DNA from: Quillaja saponaria
Lineage: Eukaryota > Streptophyta > Magnoliopsida > Fabales > Quillajaceae
Direction of reading: 5' to 3'
DNA length: 64,000 nt
Assembly (NCBI GenBank): GCA_029379385.1
Contig: CM055612.1
Coordinates: 3,348,001 to 3,412,000 of the forward strand
The position numbers were made by a program, and so were the translations under genes. The notes beneath the pieces are model-generated. The model saw only the letters and a program-made list of their open reading frames with translations, was not told the origin of the DNA and ran no database searches. This document shows positions 58,904 to 64,000 of this stretch, one piece after another (position 1 is the stretch's first letter; every line of letters begins with the position of its first letter).

Positions 58904-59455
58904 CAAGTATTTTCAACACAATTATAAGACAAATAAACAAATACTTGCCCAATACCAACAATTCCCTCAATGCAACCCCATTGTCAAATTCTCCGGCCTT
59001 TGGCATAGAGAAAAACAATGTTTCTTTAAACAAAATAAGTGTTTATTGTTGAGGAATTTGTTTTTCTAGTAGGGAGCAGACAGAGACACACAAAAACCAG
59101 AGAAGCCTAACCAACACTTTCTTTTTTGTTTCAATGATAATTCAGGTCTATTGGAAATAAAATACTTATAATCATCTTTTCTTATGGAGACAGATAAGCT
59201 GCCTAAGTTCAACTGAAACAAAAAATTCAGTCAGACTCAGAAATGAAGACACCTGATGGATTCCTAGTTATGTATATTACTCTGCATCCTGTCACTTTTA
59301 ATCAAGTTAGAGAATCCACCAGAAAACGTTACAATGGGATCTGAGCTTTCTGCAAATAACGAAACCCCAGACAAGAATTCCAGCTCATCAACTCTTCCTG
59401 ATGATGGGATGGCCAAATAATATGAATAAATAATAAGAAAGCTGCACCTACATCC

Positions 59456-59798
59456 TTACAAATTGTCACCCATTATTTCTACTCTTGTGATTTCATTTTC
59501 AACATCAGTTTCAGAATTGCCGATAGGCAATCCCCACTTCAATCGGTGTGGCTCAGATGAAGATGTTTCAGTTGGAAAAGAATCAATACCAAAAACTAGT
59601 GTGCATCAATCTGTGCTGATATGCCCAATTTCCATAAACTTCAGTGTGCTTTGCAGCACAAGTGTTTAGCTCAGACTTCACCATATTAATATCTTCTGAA
59701 TCTTCTCTTGATTGCGCATAATCCATAGGAACAGACAAAACCTTCTCCAACTAAGAAATATCATTTACCAAAGCTAGACAAGAATCAGAGAGAGCCGT
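59456..59798 (-). pseudogene. Eroded coding remnant downstream of the UBP stop codon
   Basis: Past the TAG at 59801-59799 the same frame continues with protein-like text (TALSDSCLALVNDIS). It meets a TAG at 59753-59751, then continues (LEKVLSVPMDYAQSREDSED and on for about 35 codons) to a TGA at 59585-59583. From there a frame shifted by one base is open to a TAA at 59458-59456 (SFPTETSSSEPHRLKWGLPI). This looks like a former longer C-terminal tail that lost function. It could also be a 3' UTR that looks coding by chance. Confidence 0.45.
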
Positions 59799-62700
59799 CT
59801 AATTATTATTTTCCCCTTCTCTTACATCTTTGGAATCGAGTTCCACTGAAGAAACTTCTGTGTAACCTAAAGCCTCTTCTGACACAGATGAACATAGCTC
59901 TGACCTGACTCTATTCAGACCTGCCAAAACTTCTTTTCCAGCTTCAGAACTAGAACCACTGGATGATTCAACTGCATTGCAGGAAATGAAATTTGGAACA
60001 GAAGAACTTGACTCACCATTCACATCTATATCCCAAGAATGAGCTCTTGCTGCATTAGGGTCCATTCTCACCAATGACTTATTTTCACTAAAAGAACCAT
60101 TCAACTGTGGACTACTATTAGTCGGCAAAACCTCAGATAATCTATAGGAAATTGCAGGCTCTGTAGAGAGGTAATCAACTTGTTCTTTTTTGCAAGGCTC
60201 TACTTCTACTTTCACCATTTGTTTTTCCTCATTCTCTGAAGAGTCGATGGATTTAAGACATGATGGCCGGGCACAAACCCTGTCCAGCAACAGCAAAAGG
60301 ATGATTTGTAGTTTTAGTCCAAAATACTTTCGACACAAAATATTTGGATATATTCCACCACCTACTCCCCCTCATTGATTTAAGCACAGAAAGAGAATGA
60401 GAATTAACTTTAGCCACTTCAAGATATATACAAGCATGTACCTGCTGTACAAAAGCATATAAGCTCCCTGAGAAAGTACCTCCTCCAATTCAATACTTGT
60501 AACCTGAGGACGTGATGCAAAAGCCAATGAGTCAACTAAGATTTGTGTACAATGTAACCAAAGATAAAACGTGTACATATGTTTGTCTGGTGCACACTCA
60601 CATTACTGGGAGACAGAAAAAATAGTTTTCAAGGTCAAAATAATAAAAACTAGAAAAGAAAAAAACATGTTTTATTCAAAACGTACTATGGAAGAGCATA
60701 AAGCACGTTTCAGTACAGTGACGTAGGAATTAGGATAGAAGAAGTTCAAGACCAGTTCTTGAAATGAGTGCAACACATTGCACTCGGAAACCAAAAGGGA
60801 AAGGAATGAGTTGCACAGAGGAACACAGTATCCTTTTCTTTTCTTTTTCTTGGAAATATACCAACAATAACACTGCAGAGTGCAGACTCTGCAAGAATCA
60901 ATTCCTTAAACAGCATCTAACCGACAAATGGATGACACAACATAATATGCATACGTGTGTACTTTTTTGTTGGGGAGGGCACTGGAGGTTTTGTAAGGAG
61001 AGAGAGAGAAACCTACCTTCCAATCATCAATCCTGTACCAGTTTCCACGGAAATCCTTGATGTAGCAGATGTAATGACCAAAAAATGATGCATTCAGCAT
61101 ATCCACATGGACTACAACTGCATAAAGCTTATATATATCTGACCCATCTGCTGCTTCACTCATATATGGGTTCAGATCCAAAGTCTCGGGGAAAGTTATT
61201 CTCTTGTTAAGTTTTCCAAACCTCCCACTCTGCATGTATGTAGCAGTATGTCAGAATCTCATAAGAGAAAACAATGACGAGAAGAGGGTAATCACCCATT
61301 AACACTTCTGATTGACAAAAAAGAAAATAATAACAATAACTAATATATTCATAAGAAAATAGTATATGTGTATCAGTGTATCTAAATGTACCATTTCCAG
61401 GAAATCATACCAACTACAGTATATCTCTGGCAGGTGAAAACCCACCATCATCTTAAAACCAATACTTAAACAAGTTAGACCATCTTAGAGCAATAGGAGG
61501 AAACTATACATCAAATTACTTGGACCTGAAATCTTTTTAAGGCAATTGTAAGAATGTTTGGAGCTCTTTTAATGGTAAGACGCTTCCATGCCTTGACATA
61601 CTCATTGCACCTGCAGATAGCAGTAAAAATCATACATCATACAGATTTTCACTGACAGCTAAAGTAAGTAACTCATAAATGATCTAAGGCTTAAAAATAA
61701 AATTGGGAGAGTTGAAAACTGGAGGAAAATTTATTTTCTCCCATTTGGAAACCAAGAGGACAATGGGAGAAATATTTTGGAAAGTATATTTTGATGTTAG
61801 GTCCATAAAAAAATATGCCCTCCATTAGTGGAGATGAAATGTAGAGAAAAAATTGGATTGTTAGTTGTTCATATGGCATTCCCTACATAACAGATGTATC
61901 AAAAGTATAATCTAATTTATTCATTACAACTTTCTTTCCTTTCCAAACAAGAGAAAAGAAAGTTATATTCTTCCTCTCTACTTTCAAACCTCCCTTTTTT
62001 CTTTCCTCCCAAAATTTGTTCACAAACAAAGGCTAACAGATCTGTCCTGATTTTGTAGAGTTAAGACAGTTTCTTATTGGGGTTTCTTATGTTTGAATTA
62101 ATAGTCAGTTTCTTGGCAGAAGCTTAATATCAGCAGTTCTAATAAATTTAATATTTTAACCTTTTTTTAGGACCCCCACCTCCCCCCCCCCCCCCCCCCC
62201 CCCCCCCCTCAAAAAAAAAACAACACTTGCCCTAAAAATTTCTGGCAATACATCCCTTTATTTTCAGCAACTCTTGCTTTCAACCCCAAAGCTTCCCAAA
62301 ACTTTAAAAGAATTAACCATTTGTTTAGCAGCCCCTAAACCTAAAGTCATAAGTGAGACACAGAGCCTGCCATGTAGCCACTTTAAGCATGTTTCATAAT
62401 CTGTCCTCAATTTAGCTTGTCAGTAGTCACACTCATGCCAGGAACCAAATCACAAATAGTCAAATTTTAACCTCATTGCAGATCCAATAAAAGTGCTTGC
62501 CAATAAAAATGCAAGCACTATCACCATTGTCAAACATCAATTACAAATTCTTATTCAAAAAATGAAGTTCATTAACATAAGAAATCTTCAAAATTATAGA
62601 CAACCTTTTTAAGGAGCCGCTAAATTTCTCAACGAAAAATGTGGACTATGAAAAATTTAGTGCATGCAAGGGATCAATCAGTTGCAAAAGTAAAAAAGGA

Positions 62701-62871
62701 AGAGATACCATACCCGTCGCACTTATACATATTTTCCCCATGAAGCCATTCCTTGACAGTGAATTGGTCTAGACATTCCTCTAATGATGCAGCATCTCCT
62801 TGAATTTCAACAGTCAAATCCATCATATTTTCATACTGATTTGAAATCTTATCACATTTTGTGCAAATCAC
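59799..62871 (-). CDS. Ubiquitin carboxyl-terminal hydrolase, UBP15/16-like, 3' part; gene continues beyond the window
   Basis: Five inferred exons, 62871-62714, 61610-61526, 61229-61017, 60503-60442 and 60279-59799, join in phase to 332 residues of a deubiquitinase of the UBP15-19 (MYND zinc finger) clade. It starts at [20 protein letters not shown], whose CTKC is half of the zinc-binding thumb of the USP fold; the partner cysteine pair is near MYKCDG-C. The catalytic His is in [20 protein letters not shown], and the USP C-terminal box follows ([13 protein letters not shown]). After ARPSCL there is a serine/acid-rich tail of about 150 residues. Upstream exons with the MYND finger and catalytic Cys were not found in 62872-64000 and should lie right of the window. 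The tail may be shortened relative to an ancestor (see 59456-59798). Confidence 0.9.
62182..62208. repeat. Poly-C tract (27 bases) in a UBP intron
   Basis: An uninterrupted run of C followed by TC and an A run, in the 1.1-kb intron between exons 62714-62871 and 61526-61610. Confidence 0.9.
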
Positions 62872-64000
62872 CTGGGGAAAAAAAAAATTATATAACATAT
62901 ACAGATATATTCGTGTCAATATGATGCAAACACAAAGGACGGCATCGGGAAACAAATGTATAATTGCCCACGAAAGGCAACCAGCAAATAATGAAACTGT
63001 GCAAAGAGCAAAACAATATTCCATGTGACTTTGCAGTTATGCAACAACAAGGGCATATGACACAACACATAAAAAAAGATAACTCAGCTAGAAGCGCCAC
63101 CCCGCCACCCCCCCCCCCCCCCCCCCCCCCCAAAATCAACACACCACCGACCTGTGGCAGTCCAATGAAGTCTTCTCCCTTAAATTTAAAATAAAGATTT
63201 CTACAGCTCTCCCTCTATCATTATAGCCATTTACAGCCAGAGTTTGTGTTTGGACACTCAACAAGACTTTAAAAAGGAAGGTGCAAATCAAGAGGATATT
63301 GACATCCGGAGACTCTCTTTACACTAAAGGCACCCTGAAAGGTATCAAACTCAAGCAAAAGGAATTTGACAAGGACAAGTCTAACACCTAGAGACTTTCT
63401 TATGTTTAGGTGGTAAACATTATATCCCTTAAAAGGTCTCCTATCAGTAGAAATGGACTAGTAACCTGAATTGGATCTATAGATGCTCAAGGGGTAGGGA
63501 AAATTGACCATAAAAGAATCAATAACCTTACTCCCTTCTAGTTTGTAAATTATTTTTCTTCATCAAAACCTTCAGCAATCATTTGGTTAATGAATCATGA
63601 TGGAAGAAGGACAAAAGAAACACTTCAATCAACCTCTACAGTTGCAGTAAGAGAGTAAGACAGATAGCCAATTCCTTGTGTTATGAATAGAATGGATAAT
63701 AACTCAAACTATGATGTACATTTACAACAAAAAGAAACTCAAGATTATTCCTCATCCAAAGAGTATCAAAAGATTTAAGACTACAGAAATTCTGTAACCT
63801 CCAACCCCACTGAAAAAATATGGCATCCACAAGCAAGTAATCATAAGCCTATGTTAATTCAATCACTCAATGCCAGTAAAAAGTCTACCAGGACATTGGG
63901 AATTTATTAGATTAGGCTGCTTCTTCACTACAAGATATCACAGTGGAAATAAAATAACGGTTCTATTTGATCTTTACATCTCAATATAAAATCTTTTAGA
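62872..64000. other. UBP gene intron, running to the window edge
   Basis: Immediately upstream of the exon starting at 62871 is a CCCCAG acceptor. The expected preceding exon of the USP domain was not found up to 64000. The stretch includes a second poly-C run at 63108-63131 (24 bases). The short open frames here read mostly through that run and are not credible. Confidence 0.6.
63108..63131. repeat. Second poly-C tract (24 bases)
   Basis: Uninterrupted C run in the next upstream intron of the UBP gene, about 900 bases from the first one. Confidence 0.9.

Larger units (their letters stand above)
57103..59798. other. F-box gene promoter/leader and spacer
   Basis: The right part up to about 58550 holds the predicted 5' UTR intron and the promoter of the F-box gene, with purine/pyrimidine-rich tracts near 58070-58130. 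A possible hAT-like MITE lies at about 58590-58903. Positions 59456-59798 hold coding-like sequence downstream of the UBP stop, listed separately. Confidence 0.55.

Noticed and set aside
62888..63194. Open frames rich in Gly or Pro near 63100
   Set aside because: They are translations of the 24-base poly-C tract in a UBP intron.

Overview
The window is nuclear DNA of a flowering plant, almost certainly a eudicot. The genes have many short introns with AT-rich spacers. The proteins are plant-specific or plant-typical: a Dicer-like 2 RNase, a PORR-domain protein, a FIDDLEHEAD-type 3-ketoacyl-CoA synthase, an FMO1-type monooxygenase, a DUF1350 protein, an ALKBH9-type demethylase and a plant UBP. 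No bacterial, viral or organellar gene block was seen. Exon boundaries were worked out by hand from reading-frame phase and splice-site sequence, so they are inferences. Nearly all of them are phase-consistent.

Layout from left to right: 3' part of DCL2 (+, to 4376); a two-BRCT protein (-, 5578-10734) converging on it; sterol 3beta-HSD/decarboxylase with a reticulon tail (-, 13502-19935); PORR protein (+, 22746-24164), divergent from it; KCS10/FDH (+, 25792-28287); a small predicted secreted protein (+, 29114-29401); a gene-poor AT-rich stretch with possible transposon remnants; FMO1-like (+, 34194-36959), converging with a conserved plant protein of unknown function (-, 37492-39432); about 6.6 kb without a recognised gene; a decayed DUF1350 gene (-, 46095-50450), head to head with an ALKBH9-type gene (+, 50840-53928); an F-box gene (-, 55861-57102); and the 3' part of a UBP gene (-, 59799-62871, continuing out of the window).

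The genes do not form an operon-like system. The lipid genes are the one suggestive grouping. KCS10 makes very-long-chain fatty acids for the cuticle and 3beta-HSD/D removes the sterol C-4 methyl group. From memory the same two genes are neighbours in Arabidopsis (At2g26250 and At2g26260), so this looks like old conserved gene order.

Points most worth a second look: a U12-type AT-AC intron in the BRCT gene; the DUF1350 pseudogene with a frameshift and two nonsense codons, plus a Stowaway-like MITE in one intron; an eroded reading frame downstream of the UBP stop codon; an easily missed last exon in the gene at 37492-39432; a perfect 37-bp duplication abutting a DCL2 splice acceptor; and an unrecognised small secreted protein with a well-formed promoter. 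I found no clearly new multi-gene system.
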